64,000 nt of DNA, taken from contig NZ_KI912598.1 of the NCBI RefSeq assembly GCF_000519205.1, forward strand, positions 386,390 through 450,389. The letters are read 5' to 3'. The notes under the pieces are model-generated. The model worked only from the letters and a program-made list of their open reading frames with translations. It did no database searches and was not told where the DNA came from. Each line of letters opens with the position of its first letter. The stretch's first letter is position 1. Of this stretch, positions 8,316-16,643 are shown in pieces. The stretch is from Amycolatopsis taiwanensis DSM 45107 (GTDB taxonomy: Bacteria > Actinomycetota > Actinomycetes > Mycobacteriales > Pseudonocardiaceae). Made by a program: the position numbers and the translations under genes.

Positions 8316-8711
8316 GTGGTGCGCCTCGCCGGTTACGCCTGCTCCTATTGCGGCCTGCGGGTACGGCTGACCGGCGACCACCGGCATCCCGGTTACGGTG
8401 TCGTCGACCAGGTGGCCTTCGCGCCCCCGCGGGCCGACGGTTTGCCGAACCTTGGCGTTGCGCACCGGTTCTGTAACTATGTGTCACAAGTCCGCCGGCT
8501 CGGGTGCGGGCAGATCCTGCGCCGCGCCTGGCTCGGCTGGGCGACCGAGCAGTTCGAGGCGAGCGAGTGCGAGAGGCGTTACGGGACAAGGCATTACGAG
8601 CGTCTCGGGCTGCACCCGGATCGCCTGCGCGCGCCGCGGCTCTACCGGAAATACTGGCAGGTCCGCAAGATGCGGTGTGCCATGAAGGCCCGCAACTACT
8701 ACTCCGAGTGA
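8316..8711 (+). CDS. HNH-like zinc-binding protein lacking the catalytic His
   Basis: A 131-aa basic protein. The GTG at 8316 has AAGGAGG 7 nt upstream, so the longer in-frame start is not needed. Near the N-terminus it shows CSYCG, then VDQVAFAPP, then NLGVAHRFCN. This lines up with an HNH nuclease core (CxxC, DHxxP, NLxxAHxxCN), but the metal-coordinating/catalytic His of the DH pair is Gln here (GAC CAG at about 8413-8418). The zinc-binding Cys set looks intact. The C-terminal 70 residues are rich in Arg and Tyr with no known domain. It may be a non-catalytic nucleic-acid-binding HNH relative. This is an inference from motifs only. Confidence 0.6.
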   Translation: MVRLAGYACSYCGLRVRLTGDHRHPGYGVVDQVAFAPPRADGLPNLGVAHRFCNYVSQVRRLGCGQILRRAWLGWATEQFEASECERRYGTRHYERLGLHPDRLRAPRLYRKYWQVRKMRCAMKARNYYSE

Positions 8712-8786
8712 CACGCTTCACACTGTAGCTACCACGCGGTAACGTGATCTCCGCAACGCCTGGACGAAAGACCAAGCGGAGGACTC

Positions 8787-10892
8787 GTGCTAGTTCGGCT
8801 GATCATCGGTCTGGCGATCACCGCCATCGGCCTCGCCTTCGCCGGGCGCCGGGCCTGGTGGCTGTACCGGTTGATCAACACCGGTCAGCCGGCCCCCGGC
8901 CGCACCGGGCAGGCCGGAAAGCGCGCCGAGACCCATCTCACCGAGGTGTTCGGCCAGCGCAGGCTGCTGAAGTGGTCGGTTCCCGGCCTTGCCCACTTCT
9001 TCACGTTCTGGGGCTTCCTGGTCCTCGCCACCGTGTACCTGGAGGCGTACGGCTCCCTGTTCACCGCGAGCTTCCACATCCCGTTCATCGGCCGGTCGCC
9101 GATCTTGGGCTTCCTGCAGGACTTCATCGCCGTCGCGGTGTTCGTGTCGCTGGTGGTGTTCGCGATCATCCGGATCCGGCAGGCGCCGGAGCGCAAGGCC
9201 AGGGCTTCGCGGTTCTACGGCTCGCATCTGGGTGGCGCCTGGCTGATCCTGCTGATGATCTTCAACGTGATCTGGACGATGTTCCTGTTCCGGGGCGCCT
9301 CCGCGGCGGCCGGGACCTTTCCGTACGACTCGGGCGCCTACGTGTCACTTGGGGTCGGCGACGCGCTCAGGCCGCTGGGTGCCGGCGTCAACGACGTGCT
9401 GGAAACGGTCGGGCTACTGCTGCACCTGGGCGTCATGCTGACGTTCTTGGTCATCGTCCTGCACTCCAAGCACCTGCACATCTTCCTCGCGCCGGTGAAC
9501 GTCACGGCCAAGCGGATGCCCGACGGGCTCGGCCCGCTGCTGCCGATGGAGTCCGGCGGTAAGCCCATCGATTTCGAGGATCCCGGCGAGGACGACATCT
9601 TCGGCCGCGGCAAGATCGAGGACTTCACCTGGAAGGGCATGCTCGACTTCGCCACGTGCACCGAATGCGGGCGTTGCCAGAGCCAGTGCCCGGCCTGGAA
9701 CACGGGCAAGCCGCTGTCGCCGAAGCTGGTGATCATGGACCTGCGGGACCACCTGTTCGGCCAGGCGCCCTATCTGCTCGACGGCAAGCCGGACCGGCCC
9801 GAGGTGCCGCTGGTCGGCCCCGTGCCGGACGGCGGCGTGATCGATCCGGACGTGCTGTGGTCGTGCACCACCTGCGGAGCTTGTGTCGAGCAGTGCCCGG
9901 TGGACATCGAGCACGTCGACCACATCGTCGACATGCGGCGCCACCAGGTGCTCATCGAATCGGCGTTCCCCACCGAACTCGGCACCCTGTTCCGGAACCT
10001 GGAGAACAAGGGCAACCCATGGGGGCAGAACAACTCGCAGCGCATGGACTGGGCCGCCGGCCTGGACTTCGAAGTGCCCGTCTGTGACGGCGAACTGCCC
10101 GACGACAGCGAGTACCTGTTCTGGGTCGGTTGCGCGGGGGCGTTCGACGACAACGCCCGCAAGACCGTGCGCGCCACGGCCGAGTTGCTACACCTGGCGG
10201 GGGTGCGGTTCGCGGTGCTCGGCACCGGCGAGACCTGCACCGGCGATCCGGCGCGCCGCTCGGGCAACGAGTTCCTGTTCCAGATGCTCGCCCAGGAGAC
10301 CAAAGAAAACCTCGACGCGGTGTTCTCCGGCCGCGAGCCGGGCCGGCGCAAGATCGTGACCACCTGCCCGCACTGCATGAACACGCTGAGCCGGGAGTAC
10401 CCGCAGTTCGAGGGGCGCTACGAGGTCGTACACCACACGCAGTTGCTGAATCGGCTGGTGCGGGACGGCCGGCTCACGCCGGTCGCCCCGGTCGGCGGGG
10501 CCACGGTCACCTACCACGACCCGTGCTACCTCGGCCGTCACAACAAGGTCTACACCCCGCCGCGAGAACTGGTCGGGGCCGCCGGCGCCACCCTGACCGA
10601 GATGCCGCGCCACGCGGACCGCGCGCTGTGCTGCGGCGCGGGCGGGGCGCGGATGTGGATGGAAGAGAAGATCGGGAAGCGGATCAACCTGGAACGGGTC
10701 GACGAGGCCATCGCCACCGAAGCGAGCACGATCGTGACGGGCTGCCCGTTCTGCAAGGTGATGATCTCCGACGGGCTCGTGCAGCGGCAGAGCGAGGACT
10801 CCGGGCAGGGGGTCGACGTTCGCGATGTCGCCCAGCTTCTGCTGGAGTCCGTCCGCCGCGAGGCGCCGGCGCCCGAGCCCACCTCCTCCTAG
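8787..10892 (+). CDS. etfD: EtfD-type membrane iron-sulfur oxidoreductase (CCG/heterodisulfide reductase-like)
   Basis: A 701-aa membrane-bound iron-sulfur protein. It begins with about six transmembrane segments (cytochrome b/NarI-like region, residues 1-230). Two ferredoxin-type 4Fe-4S motifs follow, CTECGRCQSQCP at 291 and CTTCGACVEQCP at 360. Two CCG-type cysteine-rich domains follow, with TTCPHCMNTLSREYP and CCGAGGARMWME. This is the architecture of mycobacterial Rv0338c (EtfD), which takes electrons from ETF (EtfBA) during acyl-CoA oxidation and passes them to the quinone pool. GTG at 8787 has GGAGGA upstream. It converges with a CoA-ester racemase gene, consistent with lipid or sterol side-chain catabolism. 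No etfBA is in the window. Confidence 0.88.
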   Translation: MLVRLIIGLAITAIGLAFAGRRAWWLYRLINTGQPAPGRTGQAGKRAETHLTEVFGQRRLLKWSVPGLAHFFTFWGFLVLATVYLEAYGSLFTASFHIPFIGRSPILGFLQDFIAVAVFVSLVVFAIIRIRQAPERKARASRFYGSHLGGAWLILLMIFNVIWTMFLFRGASAAAGTFPYDSGAYVSLGVGDALRPLGAGVNDVLETVGLLLHLGVMLTFLVIVLHSKHLHIFLAPVNVTAKRMPDGLGPLLPMESGGKPIDFEDPGEDDIFGRGKIEDFTWKGMLDFATCTECGRCQSQCPAWNTGKPLSPKLVIMDLRDHLFGQAPYLLDGKPDRPEVPLVGPVPDGGVIDPDVLWSCTTCGACVEQCPVDIEHVDHIVDMRRHQVLIESAFPTELGTLFRNLENKGNPWGQNNSQRMDWAAGLDFEVPVCDGELPDDSEYLFWVGCAGAFDDNARKTVRATAELLHLAGVRFAVLGTGETCTGDPARRSGNEFLFQMLAQETKENLDAVFSGREPGRRKIVTTCPHCMNTLSREYPQFEGRYEVVHHTQLLNRLVRDGRLTPVAPVGGATVTYHDPCYLGRHNKVYTPPRELVGAAGATLTEMPRHADRALCCGAGGARMWMEEKIGKRINLERVDEAIATEASTIVTGCPFCKVMISDGLVQRQSEDSGQGVDVRDVAQLLLESVRREAPAPEPTSS

Positions 10893-10902
10893 ATCGGACG
10901 CC

Positions 10903-11997
10903 TCAGGCGTCCCAGTCGGCGAGAACGGCTTCGGTGTCGCCGCCCCGGGTGGGCGGCGGCGTGGGAATCTCGTTGGGGGTACGGGAAAAACGGGGTGCGG
11001 GGGCGGCCTGGGCGACACCGTCGACGGTGATGATCGTGTCGCGAGCGGCCAGGTGCGGATGTCCGGCGACCTCGTCGAAGGACAGCACCGGGGTCACGCA
11101 GGCGTCGGTTCCGGCGAAGACATCCGCCCACTCGTCCCGGGTCCTAGTCAGGAACACCTCGGTGAAACGGGCCCGCAGCGCCGGCCAGCCCGAGGAGTCC
11201 AACTGGGCGGGCAGATCCTCGCCGTCGAGGCCCAGACCCGCCAGCAACGCCGCGTAGAACTGTGGCTCCAGCGCGCCCACCGCGACCCACCGGCCGTCCG
11301 CGCAGGTGTAGGTGTCGTAGAAGGGGGCGCCGCTGTCGAGCAGGTTGGTGCCGCGCTCGTCGGTCCACGCACCGGTTCCCCGCAGCGCCCACATCATCTG
11401 CAGCAACACGCTCGCGCCGTCCACCATCGCGGCGTCCACCACCTGTCCCCGGCCGGATCGCTGGCGCTCCCACAGCGCCGCCAGCACCCCGGTGACCAGG
11501 AACATCGAGCCACCACCGAAATCGCCGACCAGATTGAGCGGCGCTGTCGGCCGTTCCCCGGCCCGCCCGACGGCGTGCAACGCGCCGGTGAGCGAGATGT
11601 AGTTGATGTCATGCCCGGCGCGGGAGGCCAGCGGGCCGTCCTGACCCCAGCCCGTCATCCGGCCGTAGACCAGGCCGGGGTTGATCGCGTGGCAGTCTTC
11701 CGGCCCGACGCCGAGCCGCTCGGCGACTCCGGGACGCAGCCCCTCCAGCAGCACGTCGGCCTTGGCGACCAGGCGCAGCACGAGATCCCGGCCCTGCTCC
11801 GTCTTCAGATCCGCGGCCACCGAACGCCGGCCGCGCAGCAGATGGTCGGGCTTGCCGCCGGCGATGTCGAGACCACCGGAAGGCCGCTCGACCCGCACCA
11901 CGTCCGCACCCAGGTCGGCGAGCACCATGGCGGCGTGCGGCCCGGGGCCGATGCCGGCCAGTTCCACGACCCGCAACCCGTTGAGTGGACCGGACAA
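10903..11997 (-). CDS. CaiB/BaiF family alpha-methylacyl-CoA racemase-like enzyme
   Basis: A 364-aa family III CoA-transferase/racemase fold protein. It begins with [19 protein letters not shown], the standard N-terminus of alpha-methylacyl-CoA racemases, followed by [16 protein letters not shown]. Residues matching the racemase catalytic set are visible: His in [16 protein letters not shown], Asp in [10 protein letters not shown], and Glu in [12 protein letters not shown]. These features favour racemase (epimerising 2-methyl-branched acyl-CoAs such as those from cholesterol side chains and pristanate) over CoA transfer. The start is a TTG at 11997 preceded by GAGGAGG. The stop is 10 bp from the convergent etfD stop. 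A KstR-like palindrome lies about 40 bp upstream (see 12038). Confidence 0.87.
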   Translation of the reverse strand: MSGPLNGLRVVELAGIGPGPHAAMVLADLGADVVRVERPSGGLDIAGGKPDHLLRGRRSVAADLKTEQGRDLVLRLVAKADVLLEGLRPGVAERLGVGPEDCHAINPGLVYGRMTGWGQDGPLASRAGHDINYISLTGALHAVGRAGERPTAPLNLVGDFGGGSMFLVTGVLAALWERQRSGRGQVVDAAMVDGASVLLQMMWALRGTGAWTDERGTNLLDSGAPFYDTYTCADGRWVAVGALEPQFYAALLAGLGLDGEDLPAQLDSSGWPALRARFTEVFLTRTRDEWADVFAGTDACVTPVLSFDEVAGHPHLAARDTIITVDGVAQAAPAPRFSRTPNEIPTPPPTRGGDTEAVLADWDA

Positions 11998-12031
11998 GAC
12001 CGCCTCCTCGCTCGTCGCCAGCCGCAGCGTT

Positions 12032-12091
12032 ATTCAGAACGTGTTCGGGTAGACAGGCCGTGACTTCTCCTCGTCGGCTGCCCGTTCACCA
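12032..12091. repeat. About 60-bp imperfect repeat, copy B, with GAACGTGTTC palindrome
   Basis: This is the partner of 2282-2341. The palindrome is at 12038-12047 and lies about 40 bp upstream of the racemase start. The core AACGTGTT matches the inner part of the KstR operator consensus TnnAACnnGTTnnA, although the two outer T/A positions do not match here. Read on the minus strand the copies share a short coding-like tail (EVTAxLxEHVxNN), so common descent from a gene end is also possible. Confidence 0.55.
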
Positions 12092-12220
12092 CGATGGCGG
12101 CCTGCCTCCCCGCCCCCGTGCGGCGTTGTGGTGTGTCGCCATGCGTGCCCATCTTGACGCTCTAACCTAACCGGTGGCCTCTCCACGATTCCAGGCGACC
12201 GGGCCGAAGATCACTTGGAG

Positions 12221-14488
12221 CTACAGCGGATGGATGCGGGTTGTCGGGCTGTCACCGTCGAACTCCGGGAGGAGATCGCCGCGAGGCCGGGGCACGGTCC
12301 CTGAGCCGCGGGACACGACGTTTTCCGTACCGTGCTTGCGTCGCGTGAGGTAGTGGCCCACGCCGAGGGCGAGGCCGCCGAGCAGACCGGCCACGGCCAG
12401 CCAGATGCCCGGCCAGAACGCGGGCGGTGCCCAGCTGAGGGTCAGCTCGCCACTTGTCGTGCCGGGCGGCAGTTCGACGGTGAGCAGCCCGGAGGGGCCC
12501 AGGCTCACCGGCACCTCCTGGCCGTTGACCCGCGCCTCGTACCCGGGCCAGGCGAGCCGTGCGAAGACCAGTTGCCGTGAGTCTGGTCCGTTCGCGGTGA
12601 ACCGCACCGTTTCGGCCTGGGAGTCCTCGGAGGCATCGTCACTCACGCTGAGCCCGGGACCCGCCCAGGCGAGCGTGCCCTGCGGCCAGGGAAGCGGGCC
12701 GGTGCGCCGCAGCACGGTGACCACCTCGTCGTGCTCCACGACCTGCCAGCCGTCGGGCACGGTGAGCTCTGGCACGAGCGCGTTCTCCACGACCACGGTC
12801 CGCAGCCGGATCAGGTCCGCCAGCGGCGCGCCGCCGAACGAGGTGGGCCGCCAGAGGTTCGGATATGCCTCCGCACAGGAAGAGCCGAAGCCGTCGAAGC
12901 ACAAGGTCTCGGAAAACGCGCTGAACCCCATGCCCGCGTACGAGTTGACCGCATCGACGCCGGCCACCTGGTAGGAGTAGCCGAACAGGAAGTAGCGCCA
13001 CGCCTTGTCCGGCCCGAGACCGATCGTGTCGGACGCTGTCTTGATCGACGCGATCTGCAGGGTCTCGCCCTGGTAGCGGTCGGCGAACGTGTCCTTCAGC
13101 GCTTGGACCGAGTGCGGATAGTAGTAGGGCTTGATGTTGAAATTGCCGGGAAAGTTGGCGAGTTGCAGGCCGAGCACGGCCGCGGTGCCGGTGATGAGCA
13201 CGGCGCCGAAGGCGGTGCCACGCCGGGACACCCAGATGGCCGCGGCGGTGAACGCGGCGACCACAACGAGGCCGAGCAGATTCCACGACAGCGTCTTCGG
13301 CTCGGTGGCCCACGCGAGGTAGGCGCCGCCGAGCAGGATTCCCGCCGTGAGCACGATCCGGATGCGGCGGTGGTCGGTGCGTAGCCCGGCGGAGAGCACC
13401 ACCGCCAGCAGCACGCCCAGCCCGAGATAGAAATATTCGATGAGCCGCAGCGGCCAGCGGAACATCCAGAAGCTCGACGGCCCGAGCGTCAGCGCGAGGA
13501 ACACCGCCGCCACCACGACGGCGCCGAGCGTGGCCCGGCGGGCGGCCCGGTAGTTGAGCCAGGGCGCCAGTGGCAGCGCGAACCACGCGAAGTAGGCCGC
13601 CGGTACCCGCAGGCTTTCGGCGCCGTCGAAGGCCGTGATGCGGGGCAGGTAGCCGGGCACGCTCATGGCCATCAGATCGGTGCCGCTGGGCACCAGGAAG
13701 CCGTCGTTGAGGATGCCCCAGCCCGCGCGCCAGGTGACCGGTCCGGTCAGCGCCAGCGGCAGGAACACCAGCGGCACCACCAGGCCGACACACACGCCGA
13801 GCAGAAGCGTCGTGCGGAATCCGCGCCATCGCTTCCGCACGCCGAATTCGACGAGCAGGCCCAGCAACACGACGCACACGCCGAGCACGCCGTACGGGTT
13901 GCCGGAGGTGATGGCTCCAGCGCCGATCAGGAAGGCCCAGAACGGGTTGAGCGCGCCCCGCGCGGCCTTGCGTACCGACCACCACACGAACGGGAGGTAG
14001 GCGAAGGAAATCAGGCCCGAGGCCCACGCGGCGGTGTCGAAGTAAAGAGTGAAGCCGGAAAACGGCAACGCGATCGCGACCGCGGCCGACACGTGTCGTT
14101 TCGCTTCGTACTCGCGGCAGACCAGGTAGGTGCCGAGCGCCAGCATGATCAGGAACTCGGTCTTCACCACCGCTGCCGCGACGGCGAGGTCACCGATCCC
14201 GAAGACCAGCAGGAAGTTGGCCACGTTGAGCGGGTTGTAGACGCCGAACAACGCCTCGCCCGCGACGTTTCCGCCCATCCAGGTATGGAGATCCAGCAGA
14301 GTGGGCCAGTGTCCACCCGCCACGAGTTGGCCGAGGTGGTACCACATCGGCAGGAACTGCGCCGCGCTGTCGTCCCAGTAGTAGAAGATCCGGTTACCGA
14401 TCAGCGGGAGTTGGGCCAGTACGGCCACCACCGCGCACACAAGCGTGCCGGTGAGAATCCCCAGTCTTCGCACCGGAGCATCTTTCAC
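12221..14488 (-). CDS. Large multi-spanning membrane protein, YfhO-like
   Basis: A 755-aa integral membrane protein with about 12-14 predicted transmembrane helices. It opens with a helix and the extracytoplasmic loop YYWDDSAAQFLPMWYHLG, which carries the acidic pair typical of GT-C-fold glycosyltransferases and YfhO-like proteins. A large extracytoplasmic domain (about residues 460-690, with ITAFDG and RVNGQEVPVSLGPSG) precedes the last helix and a polar tail. Such proteins transfer sugars to lipid or cell-wall acceptors, but neither donor nor acceptor can be named. GTG at 14488. It stands alone, with no obvious operon partner. Confidence 0.75.
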   Translation of the reverse strand: MKDAPVRRLGILTGTLVCAVVAVLAQLPLIGNRIFYYWDDSAAQFLPMWYHLGQLVAGGHWPTLLDLHTWMGGNVAGEALFGVYNPLNVANFLLVFGIGDLAVAAAVVKTEFLIMLALGTYLVCREYEAKRHVSAAVAIALPFSGFTLYFDTAAWASGLISFAYLPFVWWSVRKAARGALNPFWAFLIGAGAITSGNPYGVLGVCVVLLGLLVEFGVRKRWRGFRTTLLLGVCVGLVVPLVFLPLALTGPVTWRAGWGILNDGFLVPSGTDLMAMSVPGYLPRITAFDGAESLRVPAAYFAWFALPLAPWLNYRAARRATLGAVVVAAVFLALTLGPSSFWMFRWPLRLIEYFYLGLGVLLAVVLSAGLRTDHRRIRIVLTAGILLGGAYLAWATEPKTLSWNLLGLVVVAAFTAAAIWVSRRGTAFGAVLITGTAAVLGLQLANFPGNFNIKPYYYPHSVQALKDTFADRYQGETLQIASIKTASDTIGLGPDKAWRYFLFGYSYQVAGVDAVNSYAGMGFSAFSETLCFDGFGSSCAEAYPNLWRPTSFGGAPLADLIRLRTVVVENALVPELTVPDGWQVVEHDEVVTVLRRTGPLPWPQGTLAWAGPGLSVSDDASEDSQAETVRFTANGPDSRQLVFARLAWPGYEARVNGQEVPVSLGPSGLLTVELPPGTTSGELTLSWAPPAFWPGIWLAVAGLLGGLALGVGHYLTRRKHGTENVVSRGSGTVPRPRGDLLPEFDGDSPTTRIHPL

Positions 14489-14563
14489 GGGCGTCCGTTG
14501 CGGGGCAATGTGATTTGTGCCATGCAGGGGACCGGTCCGCGCGGCGGCCGGGATTTGCCGCCC

Positions 14564-15012
14564 TCAGGCGGATTCCCGCACGGTCATCGACACCGGGAGT
14601 GCCAGCCGGCCCGCCCTTGATCGGTTTGCCGCTCACGAACACCGCGTCCAGATCGGGGTGACGGTCCAGGAGCCGTTCCATCGCCGCCCGGCCGCCGTCC
14701 AGCGTGAAGGCGGCTTCCTCGGCGAGATCGGCGGGTTCGTGGCCGGCCGCCCGCAACGTCTCGCGCCGGCCGGACAGCCGGTGCCGCGCGGCGGTCTGGT
14801 CCTGCGGTCCGGCGACCGTGGCTATCCGCCGCCGTCCGCTGCCCAGCAGGTACTCCGCGGCGAGCCGGGCGCCGGAGGAGTTGTCGAAGTCGACGACGTG
14901 CACGCCGCGGGTGAGGTTTCCGGGCGGCCCACCGAACACCACGGGCAGCCGCAGCAGGCGTAGCGCGCGGGGGAGCGGGTCGGCCCGGTGCGGCGCGAGC
15001 CCTCCTGGCCGC
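14564..15012 (-). pseudogene. LacI-family repressor remnant (CebR-like?)
   Basis: The minus strand carries the sugar-binding core of a LacI regulator: LAPHRADPLPRALRLLRLPVVF, VHVVDFDNSSGARLAAEYLL, GRRRIATVAGPQDQTAAR and DGGRAAMERLLDRHPDLDAVFV. The helix-turn-helix N-terminus is missing beyond about 15012. A stretch after DAVFV is deleted, and a frameshift leads to VSMTVRESA and a stop at 14564, a normal LacI C-terminal motif. It cannot be functional. Together with the next two relics it looks like the repressor of a lost sugar-uptake operon. Confidence 0.75.
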
Positions 15013-15240
15013 GCAAAAGGGCTCGTGTTCATGAGCCGGACCGGGCTGGACACGGCCACACTCACTGCCACGGCACGATCACTCGCGGCCCAACTCCTGC
15101 CGGACCACTCCGGCGACTGAACCGACAGGCGCGAACCGACCGTTCGCACTGTCCTGGCGGGTCGCGCGCGGCCGCGGCGGGCGCCCAGCGGGGAACCGCA
15201 CAAACCCAGCCTGAAGGCGTGCAGGCGCACTGGGACATCA

Positions 15241-15686
15241 AGGTGGTCCCCGTACCCGTACATCGCGCCGTTCTTCGTGGTGTTCGCCACCACCGGCCTG
15301 TGCCGCTCCTCTACACGGCCTACGTGTCCTTGTTCGACTGGGATATCGGTGACGACAATCCGAAGTTCCTCGGCCTGGAAAGAACTACGTCGAATTGGTG
15401 GGTGACGGGCAGTTCTGGAACGCCGTGCTGAACACGGTATCGATCTTCGTGCTTTCCAGCGGGCCGCAGATCGTGATCGCCGTGCTGCTGGCCGCGGCGC
15501 TCAACACGAGGGTGCGCTTCCGCTCGGGCTGGCGGGTCGGGGTGCTGATGCCCTACGCGGCGAGCCTGGTCGCGATCGGCATGATCTTAACGACCCTGTT
15601 CGGAACGCATTTCGGGAATCGTGGCGGGCATCATGCAGGGTGCCGTGAAAGGGCAACTGGTTTATGGCGGAACAGAAGCGAAATGA
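15241..15686 (+). pseudogene. Sugar ABC transporter permease remnant, CebF-like front joined to CebG-like end
   Basis: Three plus-strand frames join into an N-terminal MalF/CebF-type permease: YPYIAPFFVVFATTGL, then after a frameshift PLLYTAYVSLFDWD, then after another NYVELVGDGQFWNAVLNT and FVLSSGPQIVIAVLLAAAL through VGVLMPYAASLVAIGMI. After FGTHF the reading changes to GIVAGIMQGAVKG, which resembles the extreme C-terminus of the partner MalG/CebG permease (AGAVKG ending). This indicates a deletion from the middle of one permease gene to the last codons of the next. The conserved permease EAA loop is lost. Confidence 0.7.
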
Positions 15687-15827
15687 CGGTGTCGCCGGGG
15701 ATGTCGTGAAGTTCCCGGCCGGGTTCGTCTGGGGAGCCGGCACCGCCGCCTTCCAGATCGAGGGTGCGACCACAGTGGACGGTCGCACCGACTGCATCTG
15801 GGCTGCCTTCAGCCGCTCCAGGCCGCC
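15664..15827 (+). pseudogene. GH1 beta-glucosidase N-terminal fragment (BglC-like)
   Basis: It starts at ATG 15664. The sequence VVKFPAGFVWGAGTAAFQIE, then GATTVDGRTDCIWAAFSR, is the diagnostic N-terminus of family 1 beta-glucosidases (FPxGFxWGxATAxYQIEGA, then DGRxxSIWDxF). About 50 residues remain of roughly 450. Coding similarity stops exactly where the 21-bp tandem repeat begins at 15828. In Streptomyces the order cebR, cebEFG, bglC encodes cellobiose/cellotriose uptake and hydrolysis, and these three relics follow the same order. Confidence 0.78.
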
Positions 15828-15974
15828 GAGTTCCGGCTTCAGGTACCTGAATTCCCGCTCCAGGCGGGCGAGTTCCGGCTTCAGGCAGCCGAGTTCTCGG
15901 TTCAGTAAGGCGAGTTCCGGCTTCAGGCAGCCGAATTCCCGCTCCGGTGAAATGAGTTCCGCATTCGGGCCTCG
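15828..15974. repeat. Seven-unit 21-bp tandem repeat
   Basis: Seven consecutive 21-bp units each start GA(G/A)TTC. Units 3 and 5 are identical, GAGTTCCGGCTTCAGGCAGC plus C. Others vary at several positions, such as GAATTCCCGCTCCAGGCGGG plus C. There is no spacer sequence, so it is not a CRISPR array. Two more units of the same type lie at 40800-40841, so the unit is a dispersed family. The array fills the gap between the GH1 relic and the TetR stop codon at 15978. Confidence 0.85.
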
Positions 15975-15977
15975 GCA

Positions 15978-16565
15978 TCAGGTTTTGCGGGCCGCGGCGA
16001 GCAGGGTGAGTGCGGCCTGGCATGCGTGCTCGCCCGCGCGAGTGGGGCTGTGGTGGTCGGCTACCACGGTGGCGCCCTCGATGAGGATCAGTAGTTGCCG
16101 TCCGAGTAGCTGCGGGTCGGCGGCTCCGGCCCGCTCGGCGATCCCGGTGAGCAGGTCGAGGTAGCGGCGGAGGTGGCGTGCGGTGATGGCCCGGACGGCA
16201 TCGGTGTAGTGCTGGGTGGCCGCGTTGAGTAGTGCGCAGCCGCGGAAGGTCGCCTCGTCGTACCACCTCTGGAAGGCATTGAACACGGCCGTGAGTTGGT
16301 CGGCGGGGTCATCACCGGCGGCCAGGGCAGCGTCGTTCATCCGGCGTATGCCCTGGTCACTTCGCGCTTCGAGCATCGCTTGCACGAGCCCGTCCTTGGT
16401 CCCGAAGTGTCGGTACAGCGTTTCCTTGGATACGCCAAGGCGCGCGCAAAGCTCGGCCACACCGATGCCGTCGAGCCCGCGTTCGTACAGCATCTGGGTG
16501 GCCGCTTGCAGGATCGTGGCGCGCGTGCGCGCCGGGTCGATGGTGGAACCCTTGGCGACCGGCAT
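15978..16565 (-). CDS. TetR/AcrR-family repressor
   Basis: A 195-aa protein from ATG 16565. The N-terminal TetR DNA-binding domain reads ILQAATQMLYERGLDGIGVA, then ELCARLGVSKETLYRHFGTK, with the usual helix-turn-helix. The C-terminal ligand domain includes RGCALLNAATQHY, typical of the TetR subgroup with a conserved RGC motif. A GTG at 16595 would add ten residues (NEPIGTIVV), but it would place one of two matching operator palindromes inside the coding sequence. The shorter start leaves both in the intergenic region. It is divergent from an MFS transporter, its most likely target. Confidence 0.88.
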   Translation of the reverse strand: MPVAKGSTIDPARTRATILQAATQMLYERGLDGIGVAELCARLGVSKETLYRHFGTKDGLVQAMLEARSDQGIRRMNDAALAAGDDPADQLTAVFNAFQRWYDEATFRGCALLNAATQHYTDAVRAITARHLRRYLDLLTGIAERAGAADPQLLGRQLLILIEGATVVADHHSPTRAGEHACQAALTLLAAARKT

Positions 16566-16575
16566 GACCACGATG

Positions 16576-16627
16576 GTACCGATCGGTTCGTTCACTGTGC
16601 TAGCGTCAAGATCGTACTGATCAGTTC
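16576..16627. promoter_or_regulatory. Twin 14-bp operators GTACYGATCRGTTC between tetR and MFS gene
   Basis: Two sites fit one consensus: GTACCGATCGGTTC (16576-16589) and GTACTGATCAGTTC (16614-16627), 38 bp apart. Each has a perfect 10-bp palindrome core. Between them lies an extended -10-like TGCTAGCGT pointing to the MFS gene. This is the standard layout for a TetR repressor that controls itself and a divergent exporter. Confidence 0.65.
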
Positions 16628-16643
16628 GATCTATGGGGTGGGC

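Noticed and set aside
15828-15974. CRISPR array
   Set aside because: The 21-bp units are directly adjacent with no spacers and vary in sequence; no cas gene is nearby.
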